Below, piece after piece: positions 1-7,590 of a DNA stretch of 64,000 nucleotides (position 1 is the stretch's first letter; the number at the start of each line of letters is the position of its first letter). Source of the stretch: Dokdonella_A sp046347015. GTDB taxonomy: Bacteria; Pseudomonadota; Gammaproteobacteria; Xanthomonadales; Rhodanobacteraceae. The stretch lies in assembly GCA_046347015.1 (NCBI GenBank), contig JAXMHA010000004.1, forward strand, positions 152,361-216,360. The letters are read 5' to 3'. The notes under the pieces are model-generated. The model saw only the letters and a list, made by a program, of their open reading frames with translations. It was not told the origin of the DNA and did no database searches. The position numbers and the translations under genes are program-made.

Positions 1-1
1 C

Positions 2-388
2 GAGCTGGTGAAGGCGATCGACCGGGCGCATGCGGCGGCCGGCCGGGTCCTGAAATCGTCCGACCTGACGCGCGCGCTCGAAGCCGCGCTGGCGGGCATG
101 CAGCCACCACGCTATCGGGGCCACGCGCCACGCCTGCGGTTCGCGCATCCCGGTGGCAACCGGCCGCCGACGATCGTCATCCACGGGACGCGCACGCGGC
201 ACATTGGCGCGTCGTACCGCCGGTATCTCGAGAACTTTTTCCGCACACGCTACCGGCTGGAAGGCACGCCGGTCCGCATCGAGTTTGCCGAAGGGGACAA
301 TCCCTATGCGGATCGGCCGCGGGAACGGACGATCCGCCGGGGGGCGCGACGCAAGGCGTCCGCGCGTTCGCGGCGCGCCCGGCGGTAA
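2..388 (+). CDS. der: GTPase Der (EngA), C-terminal part only
   Basis: This is the 3' end of a gene cut by the window edge; the frame is open from base 2 and 128 residues are visible. Der is a double GTPase needed for 50S ribosome assembly. The visible part is its C-terminal KH-like domain: PPTIVIHGTR, then YRRYLENFFR and GTPVRIEF, matching the usual order of this domain. The tail is strongly basic (RRGARRKASARSRRARR), as is common for Der. Both GTPase domains lie outside the window. It stops 3 bases before mobA, so the two are probably co-transcribed. Identification rests on the KH-like domain and is fairly secure. Confidence 0.88.
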   Translation, partial: ELVKAIDRAHAAAGRVLKSSDLTRALEAALAGMQPPRYRGHAPRLRFAHPGGNRPPTIVIHGTRTRHIGASYRRYLENFFRTRYRLEGTPVRIEFAEGDNPYADRPRERTIRRGARRKASARSRRARR

Positions 389-391
389 GCG

Positions 392-1021
392 ATGCGCTTC
401 GACGCCGCCGAGCTGACCACCGTGATCCTTGCCGGTGGTGCGGCGACGCGGATCGGCGGCGTGGACAAGGGACTGGTCCTGCTGTCGGGGCGGCCGCTGA
501 TTGCGACCGTGAGTGAGGCGGTCGACCGCATGGTGTGGCGCGCGAGTGCGACTTACGGCTCGAAGGCGGCATTCCGGTTCATCAGCGCCAACCGCAACTC
601 CGAACGTTATGCGGAATACGGGCCGGTCATTGCCGACTCCGGCCCGGGCTACCGGGGTCCGCTGGCAGGCGTCGCCGCTGCGCTCGCGACCGCGCGAACC
701 ACGTGGGTCGTCACCGTGCCGGTCGATTGTCCTGCGCCGCCCGAAGACCTGTTGCTGCGACTGCTTGCGGGGTTGCGGCCGGGCGTGCTGGGCGTCGTTG
801 CGCATGACGGTGTTCGCCGGCAGCCGTTGTTTGCGCTGTACCATCGGGAACTCGCAGCGTCCGCGTCGAAGGCGTGCCGGCGTGGGCTCGGCGTGTACGC
901 GTGGCAGGACGAGGCCGGCATGGGCGAGGTTGATTTCGGCGACCGGCGTGAAAGCTTCGTGAATCTCAACACGCCCACCGATTTCCGCGACTGGGAGGCT
1001 CGGCATGCGACCGGGACCTGA
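392..1021 (+). CDS. mobA: Molybdenum cofactor guanylyltransferase MobA
   Basis: Transfers GMP from GTP to molybdopterin to form the bis-MGD precursor used by DMSO-reductase-family enzymes. The 209 residues match the usual MobA size. The N-terminal nucleotide-binding signature is visible as ILAGGAATRIGGVDKG near residues 12-27, a variant of LxGGxxxRMGxxDK. GPLAGVAAAL and the metal-binding PVDCPAPP stretch follow, as in NTP-transferase folds. The ATG is 3 bases after the der stop. The 3' end overlaps moeA by 17 bases, and moeB follows, so this is a Moco-biosynthesis operon. Confidence 0.9.
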   Translation: MRFDAAELTTVILAGGAATRIGGVDKGLVLLSGRPLIATVSEAVDRMVWRASATYGSKAAFRFISANRNSERYAEYGPVIADSGPGYRGPLAGVAAALATARTTWVVTVPVDCPAPPEDLLLRLLAGLRPGVLGVVAHDGVRRQPLFALYHRELAASASKACRRGLGVYAWQDEAGMGEVDFGDRRESFVNLNTPTDFRDWEARHATGT

Positions 1022-2246
1022 GTATCCGACCCGGGTTTCGTATGACTCGGCACTCGAATGGCTGCTCGCGCTCGCGGGTGAGCATCGCGTCGGCGACGAG
1101 AACATTGCACTCGAGGCGGCGTACGGGCGCATCCTCGCGGAAGACGTGGTTGCCGGCATCGACGTGCCACCGTTCGCGAATGCGGCGATGGACGGATTTG
1201 CACTGCAGGGCGAGGGCCTCGTGGCGAATGCCGAGACGAGGTTCGTCCTCGCCGGCAACGCGTTTGCCGGGGGCGAGGCTCCCGGAGCGGTCGCATCGGG
1301 ACAGTGCGTCCGCATCACCACCGGTGCCCCGATGCCACCGGGAACCGACACCGTCGTCATCAAGGAAGTCGTGCACCTCGACGGGAACGATGTCGTCGTG
1401 CCACCGGGTCAGCGTTCCGGAGCCAATGTGCGCGCCGCCGGCGAGGATACGCCGGCCGGATCACGCGCCGCGTCACGCGGTGAACGCCTCGGTGCGGCCG
1501 CGTTGGGCGTCCTGGCAACGCTCGGCGTCGCCACGGTCACGGTCGCGCGTCGGCCGCGCGTGTATCTGCTTGCCACCGGCGATGAGCTGGTCGAGCCGGG
1601 AACACCACTTCCACCGGGGCGGATCTACAACAGCAATCGCACGATGGTGCGGGCCTTGCTCGAGGCCGCCGGTGCCGATGTCGTTTCGGCACGGCACGTT
1701 CGCGACGAACCCGAGGCCTTGCGCGAGGCGCTCATTGGTGGCGCACGCACTGCCGATGTCGTGCTCGCAACCGGCGGCGTGTCGGCGGGCGAGCACGACT
1801 TCCTGCCGCGGGTGATCGCCGAAACCGGACGCATCCATTTCTGGAAGGTTCGGTTGCGTCCCGGCATGCCGTTTCTGTGCGGTATTGCCGGCCACACGCT
1901 GGTGGTGGGGTTGCCGGGAAACCCGGTGTCGGTCTTCGCAACGTTCCTGACCTTGGTACGCCCCACCCTGCGTGCGATGCAAGGCGCCCTCGACGCCGTG
2001 CCTGTGCGCTGCAATGCACGGCTCGCGGCGCCACTCCACAGCGCAACGGGCCGCACCGAGTTCCTGCGCGGCATGCTGGCCACGGCCGGCGACGGTGGGC
2101 TCGAAGCCACCCCGTATCCGAGGCAGGAATCCGGAGTCCTGCGCAGCGCCGCCGCAGCCACGGCATTGATCGTCGTCCCGGAAGGAACCGGAGACCTTGC
2201 CGCGGGCGCGCGGGTGGAAGTCATCCCGCTCGCGGGCCTATGCTGA
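1005..2246 (+). CDS. moeA: Molybdopterin molybdenumtransferase MoeA
   Basis: Inserts molybdate into adenylated molybdopterin. The 413 residues cover all expected parts: an N-terminal substrate region with MDGFALQG, the MoCF-like domain with ATGDELVEPG, YNSNRTMV and the diagnostic GGVSAGEHD, then GLPGNPVSVF and a C-terminal beta domain. The start overlaps mobA by 17 bases, which suggests translational coupling. It ends 4 bases before the moeB ATG. Length and motifs are ordinary for the family and no key motif is missing. Confidence 0.93.
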   Translation: MRPGPEYPTRVSYDSALEWLLALAGEHRVGDENIALEAAYGRILAEDVVAGIDVPPFANAAMDGFALQGEGLVANAETRFVLAGNAFAGGEAPGAVASGQCVRITTGAPMPPGTDTVVIKEVVHLDGNDVVVPPGQRSGANVRAAGEDTPAGSRAASRGERLGAAALGVLATLGVATVTVARRPRVYLLATGDELVEPGTPLPPGRIYNSNRTMVRALLEAAGADVVSARHVRDEPEALREALIGGARTADVVLATGGVSAGEHDFLPRVIAETGRIHFWKVRLRPGMPFLCGIAGHTLVVGLPGNPVSVFATFLTLVRPTLRAMQGALDAVPVRCNARLAAPLHSATGRTEFLRGMLATAGDGGLEATPYPRQESGVLRSAAAATALIVVPEGTGDLAAGARVEVIPLAGLC

Positions 2247-2250
2247 GGTC

Positions 2251-3414
2251 ATGAACTCCGCAGTCGACGTCCGTACATCGAATCCCCTGGAGATCGATCC
2301 ACGCGACGCGTGGCGGCGCCAGCAGGGCGGTGCACTGCTCATCGACGTGCGCGGAGCCGGCGAGCGCGCCGCGGGAACGCCGGACGGGGCCGTCGGGATC
2401 GTGCTGGATGCGTTGGTGTCTTCGATCGGAAGCATCGCGCCGGAACCGGATCGGGAAATCCTCGCGATCTGTGCCACGGGCAGGCGCTCGCTCATTGCTG
2501 TCGAGCGCCTGCGGGGCATGGGTTATCGCAACGTGCGTTCGGTGCGCGGCGGATTTGTCGCGTGGCGGCATGAACAGTTGCCGATCGATTTCGGCCCGCT
2601 CGACGCCGATGCCGCCGACCGCTACTCCCGGCACCTGCGCCTGCCCGAAGTCGGCGTCACGGGACAGGCGCGGCTCGGCGCGGCCCGTGTCGTGCTGATC
2701 GGCGCCGGCGGGCTGGGTTCGCCCGCGGCGTTCTACCTCGCCGCGGCTGGTGTCGGCACCTTGGTGCTGGCCGACGACGATGTCGTCGAACGCAGCAACC
2801 TGCAGCGGCAAATCCTGCATGCCGATGACCGGGTCGGGCTGCCGAAGGTCGCGTCCGCGGCGCACGCGCTGTCGGCGCTGAATCCGCGCACGCGCGTCGA
2901 AACGGTCGCCGAGCGGGTGACGGCGGCGAACGTCGAACGCGTCATCGGCGCTGCCGACGTCGTGCTTGACGGCGCCGACAACTTCCCGGTGCGCTACCTG
3001 CTGAACGATGCGTGCGTCCGGCTAGGCAAGCCGCTGGTCTACGGCGCGGTCCACCGCTTCGAGGGGCAGGTCAGCGTATTCGACGCGGGACGCCACCGCG
3101 GCGAAGCGCCGTGCTACCGGTGCCTGTTTCCGCAACCGCCGGCAGCCGCGGATGCACCGAACTGTTCGGAGGCCGGCGTGCTCGGCGTGCTGCCTGGCGT
3201 CATCGGCATGCTGCAGGCAACCGAGGTGATCAAGTTGCTGCTCGGCCTCGGCGAACCGCTGGCGGGACGGCTGTTGACGTTCGACGCGCTGGGCATGCGG
3301 TTTCGCGAGACGCGCCTCGCACCGGACCCCGCTTGCACCGTGTGCGCGCCGGGGCGGGAGTTCCCGGGCTACATCGACTACGCCGCGTTTTGCGCAGGGG
3401 GGGACAGCGCGTAG
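2251..3414 (+). CDS. moeB: Rhodanese-ThiF fusion, MoeB-type sulfur-carrier adenylyltransferase
   Basis: Adenylates the C-terminus of a small sulfur-carrier protein (MoaD or ThiS). Of 387 residues, about the first 110 form a rhodanese domain with the active loop CATGRRS. The rest is a ThiF/MoeB domain: the nucleotide loop GAGGLGSPAAF, RSNLQRQIL, two CxxC zinc pairs (CYRC and CTVC) and the catalytic-cysteine region NCSEAGVLG. An N-terminal rhodanese reverses the better-known order (MOCS3 carries it at the C-terminus). It suggests the protein also relays sulfur. The ATG at 2251 was chosen because it lies just after moeA and begins the rhodanese homology. The 3' end overlaps the convergent GNAT gene by 37 bases. 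Confidence 0.85.
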   Translation: MNSAVDVRTSNPLEIDPRDAWRRQQGGALLIDVRGAGERAAGTPDGAVGIVLDALVSSIGSIAPEPDREILAICATGRRSLIAVERLRGMGYRNVRSVRGGFVAWRHEQLPIDFGPLDADAADRYSRHLRLPEVGVTGQARLGAARVVLIGAGGLGSPAAFYLAAAGVGTLVLADDDVVERSNLQRQILHADDRVGLPKVASAAHALSALNPRTRVETVAERVTAANVERVIGAADVVLDGADNFPVRYLLNDACVRLGKPLVYGAVHRFEGQVSVFDAGRHRGEAPCYRCLFPQPPAAADAPNCSEAGVLGVLPGVIGMLQATEVIKLLLGLGEPLAGRLLTFDALGMRFRETRLAPDPACTVCAPGREFPGYIDYAAFCAGGDSA

Positions 3415-3932
3415 ACGCAGGCGGGAAGCCGCGCGCCGTCGGATCCGAGACGCGCGGCCACGATGCCTTCGCACTGCGCGCCGATCTTCTCGGCGACGCG
3501 CCGGCTCGGCTGGTTCTCCGGCGCCACCAGGATTTCAATCCGCTCGAATCCGCGCGTGAATCCGAACGCTGCGACGCACCGTGCGGATTCCGTCGCGATG
3601 CCGCGTCCCTGCGCGCTTGCCCGCACCCAGTACCCGAGGTTGGCCGTTCGGCGCGTGCGATCGAACCGGTTGAGGCCGATGCCGCCGAGCATCCGGGCGC
3701 CGGCATCGTCGAAAATCGCAAACGTGTATTCGTCCTCGCATGACCACAAGGCCACGCAGCGTTCAATCCAGGCCACGCTGTCGGCCCTGGCATAACCCGC
3801 GTGGCACCAGGGCAGCCAGCGGCCGACCGTCGCGATCGATTCCGCCGCCGCTTCGTGGAGTGCGTCGGCATCGACGGAGCGCCAAGGTCGAAGCAACAGG
3901 CCCGTGGCGCGGAGCTCGACCACCGCGGTCAT
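3378..3932 (-). CDS. GNAT-family N-acetyltransferase (RimJ/RimL-like)
   Basis: The 184 residues show the RimJ/RimL subgroup pattern: an N-terminal LLLRPW strand, GGIGLNRF, NLGYWVRASAQGRGIATESA with the acetyl-CoA pyrophosphate loop QGRGIA, then VAPENQPSRRVAEKIG. The family acetylates alpha-amino groups of proteins, peptides or small molecules; the substrate cannot be told from sequence. The ATG overlaps the stop of the upstream DUF1244 gene in a 4-base ATGA junction, so the two are translationally coupled. The 3' end runs 37 bases into moeB on the other strand. Confidence 0.85.
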   Translation of the reverse strand: MTAVVELRATGLLLRPWRSVDADALHEAAAESIATVGRWLPWCHAGYARADSVAWIERCVALWSCEDEYTFAIFDDAGARMLGGIGLNRFDRTRRTANLGYWVRASAQGRGIATESARCVAAFGFTRGFERIEILVAPENQPSRRVAEKIGAQCEGIVAARLGSDGARLPACVYALSPPAQNAA

Positions 3933-4225
3933 TTGCCGCGAGGCCTGACGGCGGCGAAAGCGGCGAGTTGCTCCGGCGTCGCCTCCTTCTGGAAGCGGGA
4001 TTTCCATTCCGCAAACGGCATGCCGTAGATCGTTGCGCGGGCCTCGTCCGTCGTCATCGCGATGCCCCGTTCGACGGCGGCTTCGCGATACCAGTCGGCC
4101 AGGCAATTGCGGCAGAAGCCGGCGAGGATCATCAAGTCGATGTTCTGGACCTCAGGGCGCTCGCGATTCAAGTGGTCGAGCAGCCGCCGGAGGGTGGCGG
4201 CTTCGAGGTCGGTGGCGTTCGTCAT
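3929..4225 (-). CDS. DUF1244 family small protein
   Basis: A 98-residue protein with the DUF1244 hallmarks: an N-terminal helical segment (AATLRRLLDHLN), NIDLMILAGFCRNCLADWYREAA, and MTTDEARATIYGMPFAEWK. The FCRNC motif and the conserved tryptophans are characteristic. The function of the family is not established; solved members form small alpha-helical dimers. The start at 4225 begins the homology. It is divergent from folD and its stop overlaps the start of the GNAT gene. Confidence 0.85.
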   Translation of the reverse strand: MTNATDLEAATLRRLLDHLNRERPEVQNIDLMILAGFCRNCLADWYREAAVERGIAMTTDEARATIYGMPFAEWKSRFQKEATPEQLAAFAAVRPRGK

Positions 4226-4266
4226 GGCGGAACTCCCTTCGCGGCAGGTCGTTGCGGCATCCGGCA

Positions 4267-4295
4267 TTGTGCACGCCTCGGCACGCCACGATAAT
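4267..4295 (+). promoter_or_regulatory. Candidate sigma70 promoter of folD
   Basis: TTGTGC at 4267-4272 and GATAAT at 4290-4295 are separated by 17 bases. They lie about 26 bases before the folD ATG, in the 95-bp region between the divergent DUF1244 and folD genes. The spacing is ideal and the -10 matches 5 of 6 consensus bases. Assigned by eye only. Confidence 0.5.
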
Positions 4296-4320
4296 GCGCG
4301 TTTCGCTTCCGCCCCGGAAC

Positions 4321-5175
4321 ATGACCGCACGCCTACTCGACGGACGCCGCATCGCGGGCGAGGTGCTGGACCACGTCGCCACCGGTGTCGAGGCGCGGCT
4401 GGCCGCGGGACGTCCCGCCCCGGGTCTCGCCGTGATCCTGGTCGGCGCCGACCCGGCGTCGGCCGTCTATGTCCGCAACAAGCGGCGTGCATGCGCGCAG
4501 GTCGGGTTTCGTTCGTTCGACCACGACCTGCCGGCCGGCGCGGGTGAAGCGGAACTTGTCGAACTCGTCGACGCGCTCAATGCCGATCCGGCCGTGCACG
4601 GGATCCTGGTGCAACTGCCGTTGCCGGCGCACATCGACGCGCCGCGCGTGATCGACCACATCGATCCGCGCAAGGATGTCGATGGCTTCAGTGCGGTGAA
4701 TGTCGGGCAACTGGCGTTGCGCCGCTTCGGCCTGCGCCCGTGTACCCCGAAAGGCGTGATGACCCTGCTCGGGCACACCGACCGGCCGGTACGTGGCCGG
4801 CACGCCGTCGTCGCCGGAGTGTCCAACCACGTCGGGCGCCCGCTGGCCCTGGAACTGCTGATTGCCGGCTGCACCACGACCTGTTGCCACAAGTTCACGA
4901 CCGATCTGGAAGACTTCGTCCGCCACGGCGACATCGTCGTCGCGGCGGTGGGCCGGCCCGGAGTCATCAAGGGCGACTGGATCAAGCCGGGTGCGGTCGT
5001 GATCGATGTCGGCATCAACCGCATGGATGACGGTCGCCTGGTCGGCGATGTCGAATTCGACGCGGCGGCGCAACGCGCGTCGTGGATCACGCCGGTGCCC
5101 GGCGGCGTCGGACCGATGACGGTCGCGACCTTGATGGAGAACACGTTGTCCGCGGCGGAGGCCTTTTCCTCGTGA
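4321..5175 (+). CDS. folD: Bifunctional methylenetetrahydrofolate dehydrogenase/cyclohydrolase FolD
   Basis: Interconverts 5,10-methylene-, 5,10-methenyl- and 10-formyl-tetrahydrofolate using NADP. The 284 residues match the usual length. The catalytic lysine is in YVRNKRRACAQVGF. ILVQLPLPAHID, KDVDGFSAVN, PCTPKGVM, the NADP-binding GVSNHVGRPLALELL and the C-terminal PVPGGVGPMTVATLMENT all read as in the E. coli enzyme. The ATG at 4321 begins the homology. Its TGA overlaps a GTG start of the TRAP lipoprotein gene (GTGA), so the transporter genes are probably read on from folD. Confidence 0.95.
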   Translation: MTARLLDGRRIAGEVLDHVATGVEARLAAGRPAPGLAVILVGADPASAVYVRNKRRACAQVGFRSFDHDLPAGAGEAELVELVDALNADPAVHGILVQLPLPAHIDAPRVIDHIDPRKDVDGFSAVNVGQLALRRFGLRPCTPKGVMTLLGHTDRPVRGRHAVVAGVSNHVGRPLALELLIAGCTTTCCHKFTTDLEDFVRHGDIVVAAVGRPGVIKGDWIKPGAVVIDVGINRMDDGRLVGDVEFDAAAQRASWITPVPGGVGPMTVATLMENTLSAAEAFSS

Positions 5176-6044
5176 GCGCACTTGCATGCCATCGGTGGCG
5201 GATCGGACTCGCGGCCGCATCCGCGATCGCCATGCTCGGCGGTTGTTCGACGATCCAGAGCCGCGCGATGCATTCCTTCGCGACGGATCTCACCAACGGC
5301 ATCCTCGACCAGGACGATCCCGGCATCGCCCGGGCGGGCATCCCGTCCTGGTTGCTGCTGGTCGACGGCCTCGTGCAGGGTTCGCCGAACGATGTCGACA
5401 CGCTCCTCGCCGGGGCGAAACTCTACAGCGCCTACGCGGGTGGTTTCGCGGACAATCCGGAACAGGCCAGGCGGCTGGCGGGGCACGGCCTCGACTACGC
5501 GCGGCGCGCGGTTTGCCTCGACCTGCCGGCGGTGTGCAAGGCCGCCGGCGGCCCTTTCCCGCCGTTCCACGATGCCGTGGCGACGGTGGGCCGCGAGCAC
5601 GCCGAAGTCCTCTACGTGTTCGCGACGGCGTGGGCCGGGAACATCCAGGCCAACAGCGACTCGTGGCAGGCGATTGCCGACATCCCGAAGGTGCAAGCGC
5701 TGCTCGAGCGCGTCGTCGCGATCGATCCGACGCACGCCGCGGGCGAGCCGTACATGTACCTCGGCGTGCTCGCCACCTTGCGTCCGGCCGCGCTCGGCGG
5801 GCAGCCCGAACAGGGCAAGGCCTGGTTCGAAAAGGCCCTGGCGTTGTCGGGTGGCCGCAACCAGATGGTGCGTGTCATGTTCGCCGAGCACTACGCGCGG
5901 CTCGTGTTCGACGAGAAATTGTTCGACTCGCTGTTGCACGACGCCATCGCCGCCGATCCGAACGCCCCGGGCCTGACGCTCGTCAACGTGCTCGCGCAGC
6001 AGCGTGCCCGCAAGCTGCTGGCGACCGCAAAAGACTATTTCTGA
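5172..6044 (+). CDS. TRAP transporter TatT-family lipoprotein
   Basis: A 290-residue lipoprotein whose signal peptide ends in the lipobox MLGGC near residue 22. The mature part is rich in short helical repeats (DTLLAGAKLYSAYAGG, EPYMYLGVLATLRPAALGG, NQMVRVMFAEHYARL), as in TatT, the trimeric TPR-like partner that binds the DctP protein in TRAP-T systems. The GTG at 5172 overlaps the folD stop and gives a correctly placed signal peptide; earlier starts in the frame run into folD. The dctP gene follows after 38 bases, supporting the assignment. Confidence 0.82.
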   Translation: MSALACHRWRIGLAAASAIAMLGGCSTIQSRAMHSFATDLTNGILDQDDPGIARAGIPSWLLLVDGLVQGSPNDVDTLLAGAKLYSAYAGGFADNPEQARRLAGHGLDYARRAVCLDLPAVCKAAGGPFPPFHDAVATVGREHAEVLYVFATAWAGNIQANSDSWQAIADIPKVQALLERVVAIDPTHAAGEPYMYLGVLATLRPAALGGQPEQGKAWFEKALALSGGRNQMVRVMFAEHYARLVFDEKLFDSLLHDAIAADPNAPGLTLVNVLAQQRARKLLATAKDYF

Positions 6045-6082
6045 CGCGGGGCCCGGCCCCGCAATGCGTGTGGAGTGACCCG

Positions 6083-7087
6083 ATGAATGTGATGAAGGGA
6101 ATGCTGTTCGCGCTGGCGCTCGGATTCGCCGTGACGGGTAGTGCCGCGACCACGCTCAAGATCGCGACCATGGCGCCCGAAGGCACCGCCTGGATGACCG
6201 AGTTGCGCGCGGCCGCCGACACCATCGGCAAGGCGACCGCGGGCCGCGTCGCCATCCGCTACTATCCGGGCGGCGTGATGGGCGACGCCGCGACCGTCCT
6301 GCGCAAGATCAAGATCGGGCAGTTGCAGGGTGCGGCATTGACCGGCGGCGAGGCCTCCATCGTCGCGAAGGACGCGCAGATCTACAGCCTGCCGTTCCTG
6401 TTCCGTGACCAGGCCGAAGTCGACGCCGTCCGCAAGACGATCGATCCGATGCTCGCGAAGGAGTTCAGCGACGCCGGTTTCGCAATGCTCGGCGAGAGCG
6501 GTGGCGGCTTCGCGTTCCTGATGAGCACGCGCGACATCAAGTCGACGGCCGACCTCAAGGCCGCCAAGGTCTGGGTACCGCAAGGCGACAAGATCGCCGA
6601 AGCGGGCTTCAGCGCCGCCGGGATCACGCCGATCCCGCTGCCGTTGTCGGACGTCTACACCGGCTTGCAGACGGGGCTCGTCGACACCGTGGCCAACACG
6701 CCGGCCGGCGCGATCGCATTCCAGTGGCACACGCGGCTCAAGTATGCCGTCGACATGCCACTGACCTACGTGATGGGCTTCCTGATCGTCGACCGCAAGG
6801 CATTCGACTCGATCGACGCCGCCGACCGCACGATCGTCTCCACCACGATCGCCGGCGCTTTCGACCGCCTCGACGCGAAGAACCGCAGCGACAACGTCGC
6901 CGCGAAGGACGTGCTGCGGCAGCAGGGCATCACCTTCTTCGAACCGGATGCCGCGACCCGCGCGGGTTGGGACTCCGTCGGCGCCAAGGCCGACGCACGG
7001 CTGACGGCGGACGGCAGCATCAGCCCCGAAATGTTCAAGGCGCTGGAATCGGCCTTGGCCGCCGCGCGCAGCGGGTCGAAGCCTTGA
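6083..7087 (+). CDS. dctP: TRAP transporter solute-binding protein DctP
   Basis: Periplasmic substrate receptor of a TRAP transporter, 334 residues with a signal peptide ending near SAAT. The mature start TTLKIATMAPEGTAW, then RYYPGGVMGD, LPFLFRD, KVWVPQGD and TGLQTGLVDTVANTP follow the DctP order. The family binds carboxylates and related organic anions; the ligand cannot be named here. The ATG at 6083 gives a clean signal peptide, whereas the open frame extends 897 bases upstream only as an out-of-phase overlap of the lipoprotein gene. The stop overlaps a TTG start of dctQ. Confidence 0.9.
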   Translation: MNVMKGMLFALALGFAVTGSAATTLKIATMAPEGTAWMTELRAAADTIGKATAGRVAIRYYPGGVMGDAATVLRKIKIGQLQGAALTGGEASIVAKDAQIYSLPFLFRDQAEVDAVRKTIDPMLAKEFSDAGFAMLGESGGGFAFLMSTRDIKSTADLKAAKVWVPQGDKIAEAGFSAAGITPIPLPLSDVYTGLQTGLVDTVANTPAGAIAFQWHTRLKYAVDMPLTYVMGFLIVDRKAFDSIDAADRTIVSTTIAGAFDRLDAKNRSDNVAAKDVLRQQGITFFEPDAATRAGWDSVGAKADARLTADGSISPEMFKALESALAAARSGSKP

Positions 7088-7590
7088 GCGGCGGCCTCGC
7101 CGCGCTGACGCTCTGGTTGCGGCGCGTCGAGACCGGGATCATCGCGACGCTGGCGCTGGTGATGATCGCGCTCGCCGGCGCGCAGATCGTGCTGCGCAAT
7201 TTCTTCGACACCGGCCTCCTGTGGGCCGATCCACTGCTGCGTGTCCTGGTGCTGTGGACCGCGATCCTCGGTGCTCTCGCCGCGGCCGCGGAAGACAAGC
7301 ACGTCGGCCTCGATCTGTTGACGCATTTCCTGCGCGGCCGGACCAAGGTGCTGGCCCGTGGTGCGGCGCTGCTGTTCGGCGCGGTGGTGTCGGCGTTGAT
7401 GGCGTGGAGTTCGGCGCAACTCGTGCTGCTCGACTACGGGACCGCGACGCGTGCATTCGGGGTGGTCCCGAACTGGTGCGTCGAGTTGATCCTGCCGGTC
7501 GGCTTTTCGCTGCTGGCGCTGCGCCTTGCGTTGCGCGCGTTCCAGCCGCCGCGTGGCGACCGGCCGGCTCTGGCGCCCGATCTCCCGTGA
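7084..7590 (+). CDS. dctQ: TRAP transporter small permease DctQ
   Basis: A 168-residue protein with four predicted membrane helices (TGIIATLALVMIALAGAQIVL, LLRVLVLWTAILGALAAAA, LARGAALLFGAVVSALMAW, LILPVGFSLLALRLAL). The DctQ signature region NFFDTGLLWADPLLR and the following KHVGLDLLTHFL are present. The start is taken as the TTG at 7084, which overlaps the dctP stop (TTGA); no ATG or GTG lies before the first helix. The end overlaps the dctM start (GTGA). It pairs with DctM in the inner membrane. Confidence 0.82.
   Translation: MSGGLAALTLWLRRVETGIIATLALVMIALAGAQIVLRNFFDTGLLWADPLLRVLVLWTAILGALAAAAEDKHVGLDLLTHFLRGRTKVLARGAALLFGAVVSALMAWSSAQLVLLDYGTATRAFGVVPNWCVELILPVGFSLLALRLALRAFQPPRGDRPALAPDLP

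Noticed and set aside
5186..6082. An upstream extension of dctP by 299 codons
   Set aside because: It overlaps the TatT lipoprotein in another frame. A proper signal peptide begins at 6083.
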